IMG/VR virus record: IMGVR_UViG_3300028829_005686
Coordinates: 1 to 40,706 of that record
Reading direction: 5' to 3' (one strand)
DNA from: a virus
Length of the DNA stretch: 40,706 bases
Positions 16,641 to 26,802 of this stretch are shown here, one piece after another. The notes beneath the pieces are model-generated. The model was given only the letters and a program-made list of their open reading frames with translations, was not told the origin of the DNA and did not search any database. The stretch's first letter is position 1. Every line of letters begins with the position of its first letter. A program made the position numbers and the translations under genes.

Positions 16641-18341
16641 ATGGCAACTATTGTAACAAGCAGTTATAGGACTGATTTAACACGCCTGTTCGTGAGCGAT
16701 GTGTCTACAAGTGATTATTACTTTTTCGTATCAAGCACGGCAAATACAAGCGTAAGCAATAGTCAGGAATCTAAAAGGCAATTTTTAGAAAAGACTTTGT
16801 TTGGTAAAAAGATAGATCCTGATGATGTTTTTTATATGACAAAAAACTATCCTTGGGAAATTAATAAAGTATATACGCAATACGATAACACCGCTGATTT
16901 AACAGACTTGCAATACTATGCTGTAGTATATCCTGAAAATAACCAAACAGGTGACTATAGAATATATAAATGCTTATTCAATAATTATGGTGCACAATCT
17001 ATAAACCCACCGAATTATAGCTCGTCCACACCAAATCAAATATACGAAATGCCTGACGGATATGTATGGAAGTATATGTACGAATTAAGTGAGACTGAAT
17101 TTGATAAGTATAACACAATTGGTTATATTCCAATTATTGAAGATACAAGTGCAAATACTGCAAGTGCAAATACTGCAGCGCCAACATCATCTTCAACAAG
17201 CACAATAGATCAAGTATTTGTTTTAAATCAAGAAACAAATAAAGGATACGAAAGTGTATCCGGTTCAATATATCAAGTTCTTCGTGGAACGGAAAATACA
17301 GTGTCACTTACTGGTCCTGCTGGTGCTTTTTCTGAAATTGAAAATTACTATTCAGGTTATAATCTTTATGTTACAAACAACTCCACTGGCGAGTCAAACA
17401 TTTATACTGTAAACACATATGTATGGGACGGGACAAATACAAGAGGAGTAATTACTCTTAATGAAGGTACACCAGCAGACGGTATTTTAACAAACTCCGC
17501 GAATTATCAATTAGCCCCTAAAGTGATTATATCCGGTAACGGATCCGGTGCAACGGCGATACCCAATATTGATACAAACGGTTCAGTTACAAGCATAAGA
17601 GTAATTAACCGCGGATCAGGATATACCGATGCAACAGCTATTATTTCAGATCCATATGCATTTGATCCAGACTCTATATCGTCACAAGATACAAGAGTCA
17701 CTTTAAAACCAGTTTTGTCTCCAAAAGGCGGTCATGGCGAAAATTTAGTTGACGAATTGGGTAGTAGGCATGCCATTACATTTATTGGTTTAGATAATTT
17801 TGATAATGATATTATACCAACATCAAATGATTTTGCGAGTGTTGGTATTGTCAAAAATCCAGAATTTAAAGTATTTCCAAATCCATCCGTATTTGATAAT
17901 AGAATAGAAATCATACTTGATGCCCATTCACTATCTGTAAACGATGTTATAACCCAAGTAGAAACTGCGAATACGTCAAGTGATTTTTATAACAAAACAA
18001 GATTCGCCGGAAAGGTGCATTCGGTCACAGGAGATGTAGTAAATCTTTGCGAGTACATGGGTCCATATCCAAACGATGCCCCTGATGTTGCCAATACAGA
18101 TTTTAGTGATATTTCACTTAAGATTAGTTTACCATTATTATCTCCGGACAGCGAAACTTTAGTGATAAATACAGATAACTCACCAGCATATCCTTCAGGT
18201 TATGACTCCTCAACCTACCCGGGATTTGCGCTTTCATCATATGTCCAAAGAACAGGCGAAGTTTTATATATGAACAATTTCGTTGCTGTTGCAAGAACAT
18301 CAAACTCAAAAGAACAGTTCAAAATACTTCTTGAATTTTAA
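16641..18341 (+). CDS. 8: gp8-like baseplate wedge protein
   Basis: This 566-residue protein has an N-terminal 160 residues with SSYRTDLTRLFVSDVSTSDY, DPDDVFYMTKNYPWEINKVY and MPDGYVWKYMYELSETEFDK. These motifs recur in the protein annotated as gp8 in cyanophage-type genomes. T4 gp8 is 334 residues and sits as a dimer in each wedge; this version is longer through a beta-rich insertion at about 175-330 with VINRGSGYTDATAIISD-type repeats. The C-terminus returns to the wedge-like pattern (LSVNDVITQVETANTSSDFY). It follows the gp6/gp7-position genes as in T4 (6-7-8), although a fibre gene and a protease intervene. A perfect 15-base tandem duplication at 17147-17176 encodes two SANTA units. Confidence 0.6.
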   Translation: MATIVTSSYRTDLTRLFVSDVSTSDYYFFVSSTANTSVSNSQESKRQFLEKTLFGKKIDPDDVFYMTKNYPWEINKVYTQYDNTADLTDLQYYAVVYPENNQTGDYRIYKCLFNNYGAQSINPPNYSSSTPNQIYEMPDGYVWKYMYELSETEFDKYNTIGYIPIIEDTSANTASANTAAPTSSSTSTIDQVFVLNQETNKGYESVSGSIYQVLRGTENTVSLTGPAGAFSEIENYYSGYNLYVTNNSTGESNIYTVNTYVWDGTNTRGVITLNEGTPADGILTNSANYQLAPKVIISGNGSGATAIPNIDTNGSVTSIRVINRGSGYTDATAIISDPYAFDPDSISSQDTRVTLKPVLSPKGGHGENLVDELGSRHAITFIGLDNFDNDIIPTSNDFASVGIVKNPEFKVFPNPSVFDNRIEIILDAHSLSVNDVITQVETANTSSDFYNKTRFAGKVHSVTGDVVNLCEYMGPYPNDAPDVANTDFSDISLKISLPLLSPDSETLVINTDNSPAYPSGYDSSTYPGFALSSYVQRTGEVLYMNNFVAVARTSNSKEQFKILLEF

Positions 18342-18353
18342 GGAACACACTAA

Positions 18354-21300
18354 ATGCCCATTAACAGAGACTTAAATGTTGATCCGTACTTTGATGATTA
18401 CGATTTAGAAAAACAGTTCTATAAAGTTCTGTTCAAACCTTCGTTCGCAGTACAGGCAAGAGAATTAACTCAGCTTCAAACTATTCTACAAAACCAGATA
18501 GAACAATTTGGAGATCATATCTTTAAAGAAGGCAGCATCATTAAAGGTGTTAACTTTACAGAATTGGATACCCTTAAATACGTGAAGGTTACCGATAAAG
18601 TTGGGTTTGATCCGACAGCTCTCGTCGGGTTTAAAGACACAGTAACTGTTGGAGCTGCAACGTATAAACGAGACAATTCGTACGAGCTTAGAGGCTCGGT
18701 ATCAGGAGTGACAGCAAGGGTTGTTGCAGCTACCCGTGGATTTGAAACACGAAATCCAGATCTAAATACTTTTTATATTGATTACACAAATACATCATCA
18801 GGAAACAAAACATTCCAGGCTGGTGAACTTATTAACATATATAAAATTAGTGAATATGAAGTTGGTTCAACAACAAATAAATCTGAGGCATTATCAGAAA
18901 CAATTAACGTCACAACCTTTTCTGGATCTGTTGGTACGTCATATGGAGTTCGTATCGCGCCTGGTATCATATTCCAAAAAGGTCATTTTCTGTATGCTGA
19001 AGAACAACTTGTAATCATATCAAAATATACAAATGTTCCTAATGATGTTTCTGTTGGGTTCGTAGTTCAAGAGAACGTTGTCAACGCATTCCAAGACTCA
19101 TCATTATATGATAATGCCAACGGTTCTTCTAATCAAAACGCACCTGGTGCTGATAGACTTAAACTCGTTCCTGTTCTTACAACTAAACCAACATCAGAAG
19201 CTGACGCTGATACCACATTCTTTACTCTTAAAAAATATGCTAACGGCAATGCAATACTTGTACGTGATGTGGCAGAGTATCATGCCCTTGGCGAAGAAAT
19301 GGCCCGTCGTACATTTGAAGAATCTGGTGATTATATTGTAAGCGATTTGAATACGAAAGTTATACGAAGAGATGGTAGTTTAAAAGCAGCCATTGGTAAG
19401 GGCGTTGCTTATGTAAAAGGTTATAGAGTTGAAAACCGAGCTGAGCTGTTTATTGATGTAGATGATATCGCGAATACATCTATAGACGAAAGAACAAACC
19501 AGGCGGTATCATTTAACTACGGGTCGTATTTGGATATAATTGCACCAAGCACAGGAAGCCCGGTTGGCGTAGTTAGTATAAACGATTTTTCTACTGTAAC
19601 GTTAAAAGATGAAGCTGTTAGTACAATAGGTACTGCTCGTGTGAGAAACGTAACAGATACCAAAGCCTTTATATTTGATGTAAGACTTATCCCAGGATCA
19701 AAAGTTAAAGATGTAGAACGAATTGTTGGATCTGATGGCGCCTTATATGTTGCCAATAATTCAACAATACAGGAAGCAAGCAACGGTTCAATGATTTTTG
19801 ATACCGGTCAAATTGGAATAAAAACAACAAGTAACCAGTCAATACCAGTTAGAGCGCATAAAGCTTTAACAGGACAATCTGGTACCACGGTAACTATTTC
19901 GCCTGCTAGCGGTGAAGATTTTAATTTAACAAACGATGATATATTATATGTTGATGATAATAATCTAAAGATAAATGTGTCAAGCGCTGGATTGAGTGGC
20001 TCAGACCTTCAAATTACCCTTGACAGTAGCACCACCGCGGCTGCAGATGTTTTCTACAATAAAAGAATTACGAACGGTACACCTTTTACAAAGGCTTCAG
20101 CAGATTTATATGTAAAATGCACATTTGCCGCGGCTGACGCTGCAAACCCAACGAAATATAATCTTGGGTTTCCTGATGTATATGAAATTACTTCCATTAC
20201 CGACTCAGGTGGCGCAGACGTTAAAAACAGTTTTAGATTAAGAACTAACCAAAGAGATAATTATTACGATCATTCTTATATAGAATATATACCAGGTCGA
20301 CCCGTTCCTGCTGATGGTTTAATGGTAGTTCGTATGAATGCATTTAAACTAAACGATACTACCGGTGATTATTTCTTTACCGTAGATAGTTATCCAACAG
20401 ATGTTGCAATGAACAAAATTCCTTTGTTTATATCTCAAGGTGGAAAATCATTTAATCCTAGAGACTGCCTTGACTTTAGGCCGTACGTTGAACCTGTTGG
20501 TGGGGCAAATTATACAAACGCTGCCGCATCAGGTACTGCGCCTACGGTAAGTAGCGCATCTACTGGTGTAAATTTAGCACCTTCCTTCAGCGCATCGTAT
20601 GATATACTTACTCCCGCCTTAAACCAATACGCGCAAATAGATTATGAATACTTTTTAAGTAGAACTGATATTGTTACTGCTGATACATATGGTAACTTCC
20701 AATTGGTAAAAGGCGCAGAATCTGAAAATCCAATTCCACAAAAAATTACTGGTGATCAGTTTAAAATTGCAGAAATTTTTATTCCTGGCAATCCTGCTCT
20801 TAGCCCAGAAGAAGCGCAGTCAACAAATCAAGAAAGATATTCTGTTAAAGTAGTTCCTAAAGGTATCAAATCTTATCGTATGAAAGATATTGAAAACATC
20901 GAAAGAAAAGTAGATGCATTAAAATATTACGTTCTTTTATCTGCCCTTGAGTCTGAAACACAAAATTTAAATATTACTGATGAAAATGGATTGACAAGAT
21001 TTAAGAATGGTATTATAGTAGATCCATTTAACGACTTGAGTATTGCAAATCTCAAAGACGTTGAATATAAAGCGGCTATTGACTTTGCCGAAAGATCTCT
21101 TACACCGGCTGTTAAAACTTACCCATTAAAGCTTAAATATAATACTTCTTCAAATGCAAGTATATTCCCTTCAACTGCGAATGCTAAAGTTGCAACTCTT
21201 TCAAGAAATACTGATATTTCAATTATTTCACAACCGTATGCAACTGAATTTAGAAACTGTGTAAGTAATTTCTATAACTATCGCGGTGTTGGAGTTCTGT

Positions 21301-23699
21301 CACCAGAATATGATAATGCTCCTGATACTGTTGGCGATCCACTTAATATAGATATAGATCTAACAACTCCTTTCCAAGAATTTGCGGCAGCAATTCAAGA
21401 ATTCCAACCAATGACTTCATTTGATCCTTCGCAAAGTTCTGTATTTAGTACAACAAACCAAGGAGGTAACGAAATCACACGATGGTCAGATCAGGTTACT
21501 TTCTTAGAGCCAAGCGGTCAAGTAACAAACTCAGCACCGATTGGTGACTTTGTTACAAACAGCAGGTTCCTTCCTTATATGAGAGCACGGGACGTAAGAA
21601 TTTATATGGGTGGCTTGCGACCTAATACGATACACTATTTCTATTTTGATGGAACCACTGTAGATAATTATATCACACCTGGTACTAATACCAATGATCC
21701 TGATTCAATACAAAGATATGGCGCCGCTGGTGCTACAGTTACATCTGATGCGAATGGTGTTATCAGGGCGATCTTCTCGTTACCTGCCGAAACATTCTTT
21801 GTTGGTGATAGACGGCTAGAAATTACAGACGTTAATTTATATTCCGCAATAGACGCCTCGGCTACTTCTTATGGCGAAGTTACATATCGAGCATACAACT
21901 TTTCTGTAGAAAGATCATCTTTTACTGCTACAACACGTACACCAGAAAGCATGACTACTACTCGTACTGTAACGGACAGGACTACAACAAGAAGAACTGG
22001 TGGTAAAGATCCAATTGCACAAACATTCTATATTAAGAAAGGTATGGGCCTTGGATCAGATACTATATTTGCATCAAAGCTTGATGTATACTTTAAAAGA
22101 AAAAGTACTATCAATGGTGTAAATGTTGAAGTAAGAGAAGTGGTTAACGGATACCCATCTAGCTATGTTGTTCCATTTTCAAAAGTTCAACTTACACCAT
22201 CACAAGTAAGTACTTCTGACGATGCATCTATCGCCACAACAATTAATTTTAAAGCACCAATCAGGCTCGATGTAGAAAAAGAATATGCATTCGTTGTTAT
22301 GCCTGCCGGGTCAGATCCGGATTATCTTATCTTTACCTCAAAGGTTGGCGGGACAAACCTTGTCCCAGGTGATAACTTTGGATCCGGTGTAATACAAGAC
22401 TGGGGTGACGGTGTTCTATTTACGTCAACAAATGGTGCTGCTTGGTATTCATATCAAGATGAAGATATTAAGTTTAATTTATATCGCCATAACTTTAACG
22501 TTTCTGCTGGTTCTGTTACACTCATTAATGACGATCATGAATTCTTAACAATAGGTTCAACAAATGGAGTATTTAATAGTGGTGAAATTGTATATAAAAC
22601 GGAAACAAAAGATGCTTCAACAAGTGCGACATTAAGTGTCGTAACAGGCAATACCCATCTTACAGGTACAGCGGTATCCTCAACGTATTCTGCTGGTGAT
22701 TTCGTATTACTCAATGATGGTTCAACAAATAAGCAAATCTTTAGTGTTATAAGTTCAAACTCAACGGTTGCGATTGCCGATAGACCCTCCGCATTTACTG
22801 ACAACGTCAATGCAACTCCAATCACTATTGGTAATTTGGTTCATTATGATAGAAACTATCCAGACTTCTTTATTCTCGAAGGATCGTCTGCAAATGCAAC
22901 AAGAAAGTTTGCAGCCGGTAATAGCATTATCGGATTTGATAGTACTGCAAACGCCGCAATCACAACGGTAGATGACGTTAACTTTAGTTATATGCAGCCA
23001 TTCATTAATAGGACAAACGATAGTGTAACAAGAACTCCAAGCCTGTCCGGTGAATTTGTAGATCCTGCCGTAACAACGAACACGTACACCAAAGAACTCG
23101 CGTTTGGCGAAAATACAACGTTCAGCCGTAAAGGTATGGTTGTGTTTAGTAAATCAAATGATGTAACGAGAGATAAAGGATTTAAGTTTACTGTATCCAT
23201 GACAAATGGTGGAAACGTTACATCTTCACCATTCATAGATCTTGAAACTGCCAACGTTCTTGCATATCAATATGACATCACAAACGTTTCTGCAACTACG
23301 TCAAAGTATATATCTAAAACGGTTGAATTGGTTGAAAACTTGGATGCAGAAGATCTTCAAGTATTTGTCACGGCATATAGGCCAGTTGGCACAAACGTTA
23401 AAGTATTCATTAAACCACAGGCGGCGGACGACCCGGCAACCTTTGAAACAAATAGCTGGATTGAGTTGGAAGTTACACAAGGTATAAACCAGTTCTCATC
23501 TGTTAGCAATCTAAATGATTTTAGAGAGTTTGTTTTTGCCGTACCGAGTTCAGCTAAAACAAACGGTATCATTTCATACACAAACGATATTGCAACATTT
23601 GAAGCTTATAGAAGGTTTGCAATTAAAATAGAATTGCATTCCGATAATATATACAAAGCGCCAAGGTTGCTTGATTACAGAGGGATAGCATTAACATGA
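18354..23699 (+). CDS. Giant DUF4815-type virion structural protein (1781 aa)
   Basis: The N-terminus reads NVDPYFDDYDLEKQFYKVLF then KPSFAVQARELTQLQTILQN and IEQFGDHIFKEGSIIKG, the signature of the DUF4815 family of cyanophage-type structural proteins. The domain likely covers about 1-580. Around residues 1200-1310 another recurrent segment appears: DPIAQTFYIKKGMGLGSDTI and VNVEVREVVNGYPS. The rest is Ser/Thr/Asn-rich and beta-rich. Its position after gp8 suggests a gp10-like baseplate or fibre-network component. It is the largest gene in the window. No enzyme motif is visible. The stop overlaps the next small ORF by 4 bases (ATGA). Confidence 0.8.
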   Translation: MPINRDLNVDPYFDDYDLEKQFYKVLFKPSFAVQARELTQLQTILQNQIEQFGDHIFKEGSIIKGVNFTELDTLKYVKVTDKVGFDPTALVGFKDTVTVGAATYKRDNSYELRGSVSGVTARVVAATRGFETRNPDLNTFYIDYTNTSSGNKTFQAGELINIYKISEYEVGSTTNKSEALSETINVTTFSGSVGTSYGVRIAPGIIFQKGHFLYAEEQLVIISKYTNVPNDVSVGFVVQENVVNAFQDSSLYDNANGSSNQNAPGADRLKLVPVLTTKPTSEADADTTFFTLKKYANGNAILVRDVAEYHALGEEMARRTFEESGDYIVSDLNTKVIRRDGSLKAAIGKGVAYVKGYRVENRAELFIDVDDIANTSIDERTNQAVSFNYGSYLDIIAPSTGSPVGVVSINDFSTVTLKDEAVSTIGTARVRNVTDTKAFIFDVRLIPGSKVKDVERIVGSDGALYVANNSTIQEASNGSMIFDTGQIGIKTTSNQSIPVRAHKALTGQSGTTVTISPASGEDFNLTNDDILYVDDNNLKINVSSAGLSGSDLQITLDSSTTAAADVFYNKRITNGTPFTKASADLYVKCTFAAADAANPTKYNLGFPDVYEITSITDSGGADVKNSFRLRTNQRDNYYDHSYIEYIPGRPVPADGLMVVRMNAFKLNDTTGDYFFTVDSYPTDVAMNKIPLFISQGGKSFNPRDCLDFRPYVEPVGGANYTNAAASGTAPTVSSASTGVNLAPSFSASYDILTPALNQYAQIDYEYFLSRTDIVTADTYGNFQLVKGAESENPIPQKITGDQFKIAEIFIPGNPALSPEEAQSTNQERYSVKVVPKGIKSYRMKDIENIERKVDALKYYVLLSALESETQNLNITDENGLTRFKNGIIVDPFNDLSIANLKDVEYKAAIDFAERSLTPAVKTYPLKLKYNTSSNASIFPSTANAKVATLSRNTDISIISQPYATEFRNCVSNFYNYRGVGVLSPEYDNAPDTVGDPLNIDIDLTTPFQEFAAAIQEFQPMTSFDPSQSSVFSTTNQGGNEITRWSDQVTFLEPSGQVTNSAPIGDFVTNSRFLPYMRARDVRIYMGGLRPNTIHYFYFDGTTVDNYITPGTNTNDPDSIQRYGAAGATVTSDANGVIRAIFSLPAETFFVGDRRLEITDVNLYSAIDASATSYGEVTYRAYNFSVERSSFTATTRTPESMTTTRTVTDRTTTRRTGGKDPIAQTFYIKKGMGLGSDTIFASKLDVYFKRKSTINGVNVEVREVVNGYPSSYVVPFSKVQLTPSQVSTSDDASIATTINFKAPIRLDVEKEYAFVVMPAGSDPDYLIFTSKVGGTNLVPGDNFGSGVIQDWGDGVLFTSTNGAAWYSYQDEDIKFNLYRHNFNVSAGSVTLINDDHEFLTIGSTNGVFNSGEIVYKTETKDASTSATLSVVTGNTHLTGTAVSSTYSAGDFVLLNDGSTNKQIFSVISSNSTVAIADRPSAFTDNVNATPITIGNLVHYDRNYPDFFILEGSSANATRKFAAGNSIIGFDSTANAAITTVDDVNFSYMQPFINRTNDSVTRTPSLSGEFVDPAVTTNTYTKELAFGENTTFSRKGMVVFSKSNDVTRDKGFKFTVSMTNGGNVTSSPFIDLETANVLAYQYDITNVSATTSKYISKTVELVENLDAEDLQVFVTAYRPVGTNVKVFIKPQAADDPATFETNSWIELEVTQGINQFSSVSNLNDFREFVFAVPSSAKTNGIISYTNDIATFEAYRRFAIKIELHSDNIYKAPRLLDYRGIALT

Positions 23700-23872
23700 T
23701 ACGGCAAAAAGAATCACAAGCTTTAGTAAATGATAACATTGCAGCGCTCAATAAATATAAAGTAGAAAGAGACAGAGTGAGAAAAATAGATCAACTTTCA
23801 AAAGAAGTAAGTGAATTAAAAGTTGTTCTTACGTCCGTTTGTAAAAAATTAGACAGCATAGAAAGCATTTAA
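23696..23872 (+). CDS. Small coiled-coil protein (58 aa)
   Basis: The frame from ATG 23696 to TAA 23870-23872 encodes 58 residues. It overlaps the DUF4815 gene by 4 bases (ATGA) and ends 3 bases before the next fibre gene, so it fills the whole gap and is probably translated by coupling. The sequence is almost all charged helix; the segment IDQLSKEVSELKVVLTSVCK has heptad spacing of Ile/Leu/Val. No family is recognised. Possible roles are a fibre-assembly helper or a small trimeric stalk. The gap, start overlap and composition support a real gene; its function is unknown. Confidence 0.65.
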   Translation: MIRQKESQALVNDNIAALNKYKVERDRVRKIDQLSKEVSELKVVLTSVCKKLDSIESI

Positions 23873-23875
23873 GAT

Positions 23876-25213
23876 ATGGCAAAGACTGGTATAAATCAGG
23901 TTACGACCGCCCAAACTTTTCAGACTTGGTTAGATAGAACTAATGAAATTGTAAACATTATAGGTTCTGACGCCATGACAGCATCTTCGCTTGGAGATAC
24001 CACAACGGGAAATGCAACTTTGGTCGGAGACTTTACCGCAAACACCGTAATAGCTGAAGATTTATTTAGGGCTGACAACATATCACCAAGAGATGGTTCT
24101 ACGGAGATAAGTGTTTCGGCACCAATAAATATAACTTCTTCCTTACAGAATGTTCATACACATACAAGTACGGCTGGCCCCAGAATTGTTCTTTCGTCAG
24201 GATCTGTAGTGTGGACAACCGGATTTTCAAATATAACAGATAACAGTTTTATTTTAAATACCGGTGCTGGGAACAATAAACTTGAGCTTACTACTACAGG
24301 TAATTTAACTACTGCAGGCAGCATTACTGCAGGTACTGGCGGTTTTATTGGAAACGTTACCGGTGACGTAAGTGGACAAGCAGGTACTGTTGCAGCGCTG
24401 ACAGGTAGAGATACAGATGATTTATCTGAAGGTACTACGAATTTATATTTTACAAACAACAGGGCAAGACTTGCACTAAGTGGAGGTGAAGGTGTAACTT
24501 ATGACTCTACAACAGGATCCATTTCTATTGGGCAACCAGTTGCGGCGTCGAGCATTGTAAATTTCCTCCAATTAAATGCCGTTAGGATACAAAATATTAA
24601 TCTTCCAAGTACAAATACCGCTTGGTTTAGTCAAACAAATATGACTTCCGGTTCAGGAGAATCAGGAACTAATGCTGCAAATTATGGAAGAATTTCTGTA
24701 GACGGTAGAGCGTTTATTCAGTTCCAACTTGGTTATAATCCAAACACAACGGATCCAAACGCGGCGGGCAACTCGGTGCCGGCAACACAAACTACATTTC
24801 TTGAAGGAGAAATGCAAATCAATGATGGCAACGTTGCTCCAACAAAGGCAAAACTTATTATTAACTCTTCAACCGCATCGGAAGGTAACATTTTTGCATC
24901 TGGTAATATTACAGCTTTTGCTACAATATCAGATATGCGCCGTAAGGAAAATATTGAACGTATTCCTGATGCGCTTGAAAAGGTATCACAGCTAGGTGGC
25001 TATACATTTAACTTTATTAATGATGATAGAAAAATGACTGGAGTAATTGCACAGGAGTTAGAGAAAGTATTACCTGAAGCAGTATACGAAACACAAGATC
25101 CTACTACCAATGAAGATATTAAAGCCGTTCATTATGGAAACGTAGTTGGTTTATTAATAGAAGCAATTAAAGATTTAAAAACTGAATTGGATGATTTAAA
25201 GAATGCCAGTTAG
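23876..25213 (+). CDS. Tail fibre with C-terminal S74 intramolecular chaperone
   Basis: Residues 1-40 form an attachment module (GINQVTTAQTFQTWLDRTNE). Residues 40-340 are Ser/Thr/Gly-rich beta repeats with NLYFTNNRARLALSGG, a common fibre shaft motif. The C-terminal about 95 residues are an intact S74 endosialidase-type chaperone: SDMRRKENIERIPDALEKV with S352 as candidate self-cleaving Ser, then GVIAQELEKVLPEAVYETQ and VVGLLIEAIKDLKTELDDL. S74 domains drive trimer folding and then cut themselves off. This intact copy is a useful comparison for the broken copy at 31942-32160. The next gene starts inside its last codons (11-base overlap). Confidence 0.85.
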   Translation: MAKTGINQVTTAQTFQTWLDRTNEIVNIIGSDAMTASSLGDTTTGNATLVGDFTANTVIAEDLFRADNISPRDGSTEISVSAPINITSSLQNVHTHTSTAGPRIVLSSGSVVWTTGFSNITDNSFILNTGAGNNKLELTTTGNLTTAGSITAGTGGFIGNVTGDVSGQAGTVAALTGRDTDDLSEGTTNLYFTNNRARLALSGGEGVTYDSTTGSISIGQPVAASSIVNFLQLNAVRIQNINLPSTNTAWFSQTNMTSGSGESGTNAANYGRISVDGRAFIQFQLGYNPNTTDPNAAGNSVPATQTTFLEGEMQINDGNVAPTKAKLIINSSTASEGNIFASGNITAFATISDMRRKENIERIPDALEKVSQLGGYTFNFINDDRKMTGVIAQELEKVLPEAVYETQDPTTNEDIKAVHYGNVVGLLIEAIKDLKTELDDLKNAS

Positions 25214-26183
25214 TACAGGCCAAGTAAGTTTTCAAGACATAGCAGACGAGTTCGGCGGAACTACACCACACACCCTTAGTGAATACTATCGTGGTAATGG
25301 ATTGGTAAACAGCTCAATTACAGAAATACCGTCTAGCGGATCACCAATTTCAGTTGGATCTTTTAGAGGCCTAAGCGCAGAAGTAACTATAACATTTACA
25401 ATAACCGGTGGCGGTGGTTGTGGAGGAAATGGATTTGATGATGGTAATGGCGGTGCCAGCTTTCGTCAAGGTACTGGCCTTGCGTCAGGAATAATGACAA
25501 AAAGTTCGTATGATACATTTATAAATTCACCGGCCGGAGATGATATTATTACTGGTAGCGCTAATAGCGATATTCCAGAAGCAAACTTTATTCAATCTGT
25601 TGGTGGACGTGCTCGTGGTGCCGGAGGTTTAGGTGGTATAAACGGTGGAGGTGGTAGCGAGGCTGCAGGCGCTGCAGGTGAAAGTACCGAGTTTGGTGCA
25701 GGTGGTGTAGGTGGTGGAAGAAATACCGCAGGCAGCCCACCCGTTTGGGGCAATTGGGGTGCGGCAGGCGGCGCTGGTGGTGGTGATGCTGATTCTTATT
25801 TCTTAAACTGGTTCGGCGGAATCATCAAAACTGACGACGCAGGATGGGCTGGTAGCCCAGGTAGTAGGGGAACAACTTATACGGATACCGCAATAATACA
25901 ACCAGGAGAGTATGCTGTGATTGCAGGTCGTGGTGGAGGCGGTCTCGGCGGCGGAAATTACGCAGGAGGTAGAGGCCAAAACGGTATTATTTCTTCATTA
26001 ACATTTTCAAACTTACCAGGAAAAAAGTTTCAATTTAGACCGCCACAACCAAGTTCGTCCGGTGGTACACAGGCATATCTTGATGCAAGGGTAACAACTT
26101 ACGTATCTTATTTCACACTTACCCCAACAAGTATAACATATGGTGGCGGCGCGAATAGTGGATGGATTGTAACTGATGTCTAA
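25203..26183 (+). CDS. Glycine-rich adhesin-like tail fibre protein
   Basis: This 326-residue protein begins with VSFQDIADEFGGTTPHTLSE followed by YYRGNGLV, a module seen at the N-terminus of many marine phage fibre proteins. From about residue 68 it becomes a long Gly-rich region with runs such as ITGGGGCGGNG, GAGGLGGINGGGGSEAAG and IAGRGGGGLGGG. Gly-rich loops of this kind form polyglycine sandwiches in receptor-binding adhesins such as the gp38-type tips of T-even relatives. Likely role: distal host-binding tip or part of a short fibre. It overlaps the S74 fibre gene by 11 bases upstream and the next gene by 8 bases downstream. Function is inferred from composition and context. Confidence 0.68.
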   Translation: MPVSTGQVSFQDIADEFGGTTPHTLSEYYRGNGLVNSSITEIPSSGSPISVGSFRGLSAEVTITFTITGGGGCGGNGFDDGNGGASFRQGTGLASGIMTKSSYDTFINSPAGDDIITGSANSDIPEANFIQSVGGRARGAGGLGGINGGGGSEAAGAAGESTEFGAGGVGGGRNTAGSPPVWGNWGAAGGAGGGDADSYFLNWFGGIIKTDDAGWAGSPGSRGTTYTDTAIIQPGEYAVIAGRGGGGLGGGNYAGGRGQNGIISSLTFSNLPGKKFQFRPPQPSSSGGTQAYLDARVTTYVSYFTLTPTSITYGGGANSGWIVTDV

Positions 26184-26754
26184 TGTAAATTTTAATATAT
26201 TTAACGGATACTATTCTTCTTTAGACAGTGCTCTTAAAATAATTCCTCATGAAAAAATTAGATCAATCATATTTAGTCGAAGACAGGATACTCATTCCGT
26301 ATGTTTACAGCTTCATCGTCAATCTGAGGAAGATGAAAAGACATTTGAAAAATTAATAGGTGTAGAACTTGATGAAGAGTTTTATGAAACCCCGCACGGT
26401 TGGGTTGGATCTCTTTATGTTGATTTAGAAAGTATAGGTACGTCACAATTAAGAATATATAAAGATCAAAGATTTGCTAAAACTGAGTTTTCATTAATAG
26501 GATATTATTTAGATGATAAAAATATTACAGGATATAAAACATATTCTATATATAGTTCAGATAATCCTGTGATAATAAAATATTATGATACAAATGATAA
26601 TTTAGTAGATACTCAAACGGAGTCTAGTGGAAGCTTTGAAGATTGGAATGGATCACAAGAATTATTTGATACTGTAGAAGAAAACAATTTAAAATATGTG
26701 TTTTCTAAAAAAGATACTAAAGATCAAGGATATTTTATTGTATCTACATCATAA
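26176..26754 (+). CDS. Unknown protein between fibre genes (192 aa)
   Basis: I do not recognise this protein. It starts within the last 8 bases of the Gly-rich fibre gene. It differs from its neighbours: charged and Tyr/Asp/Lys-rich rather than Ser/Thr/Gly-rich, with EEDEKTFEKLIGVELDEEFY and NPVIIKYYDTNDNLVDTQTE. It is likely alpha/beta, soluble, without signal peptide or membrane segment. Phage genes of this size next to an adhesin often encode fibre-assembly chaperones or tip attachments, but no residues support that here. It is followed by a late promoter box. Confidence 0.72.
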   Translation: MSNVNFNIFNGYYSSLDSALKIIPHEKIRSIIFSRRQDTHSVCLQLHRQSEEDEKTFEKLIGVELDEEFYETPHGWVGSLYVDLESIGTSQLRIYKDQRFAKTEFSLIGYYLDDKNITGYKTYSIYSSDNPVIIKYYDTNDNLVDTQTESSGSFEDWNGSQELFDTVEENNLKYVFSKKDTKDQGYFIVSTS

Positions 26755-26771
26755 AGCGGTTAATAAGCTTT

Positions 26772-26779
26772 TATAAATA
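26772..26779 (+). promoter_or_regulatory. T4-type late promoter box (TATAAATA) before the beta-helix fibre
   Basis: An exact TATAAATA lies 23 bases before the start of the 1070-residue fibre gene in a 48-base gap. Confidence 0.68.
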
Positions 26780-26802
26780 TAAGAAAAAGGGATTATGACA
26801 GA

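Noticed and set aside
17147-17176. 15-base perfect tandem duplication in the gp8-like gene.
   Set aside because: It only doubles a SANTA pentapeptide in a Ser/Thr/Ala-rich loop; likely simple slippage with no special function.
23750-23757. AATAAATA as a late promoter for the S74 fibre.
   Set aside because: It lies inside the 58-codon coiled-coil gene and 118 bases from the next start, unlike the other boxes.
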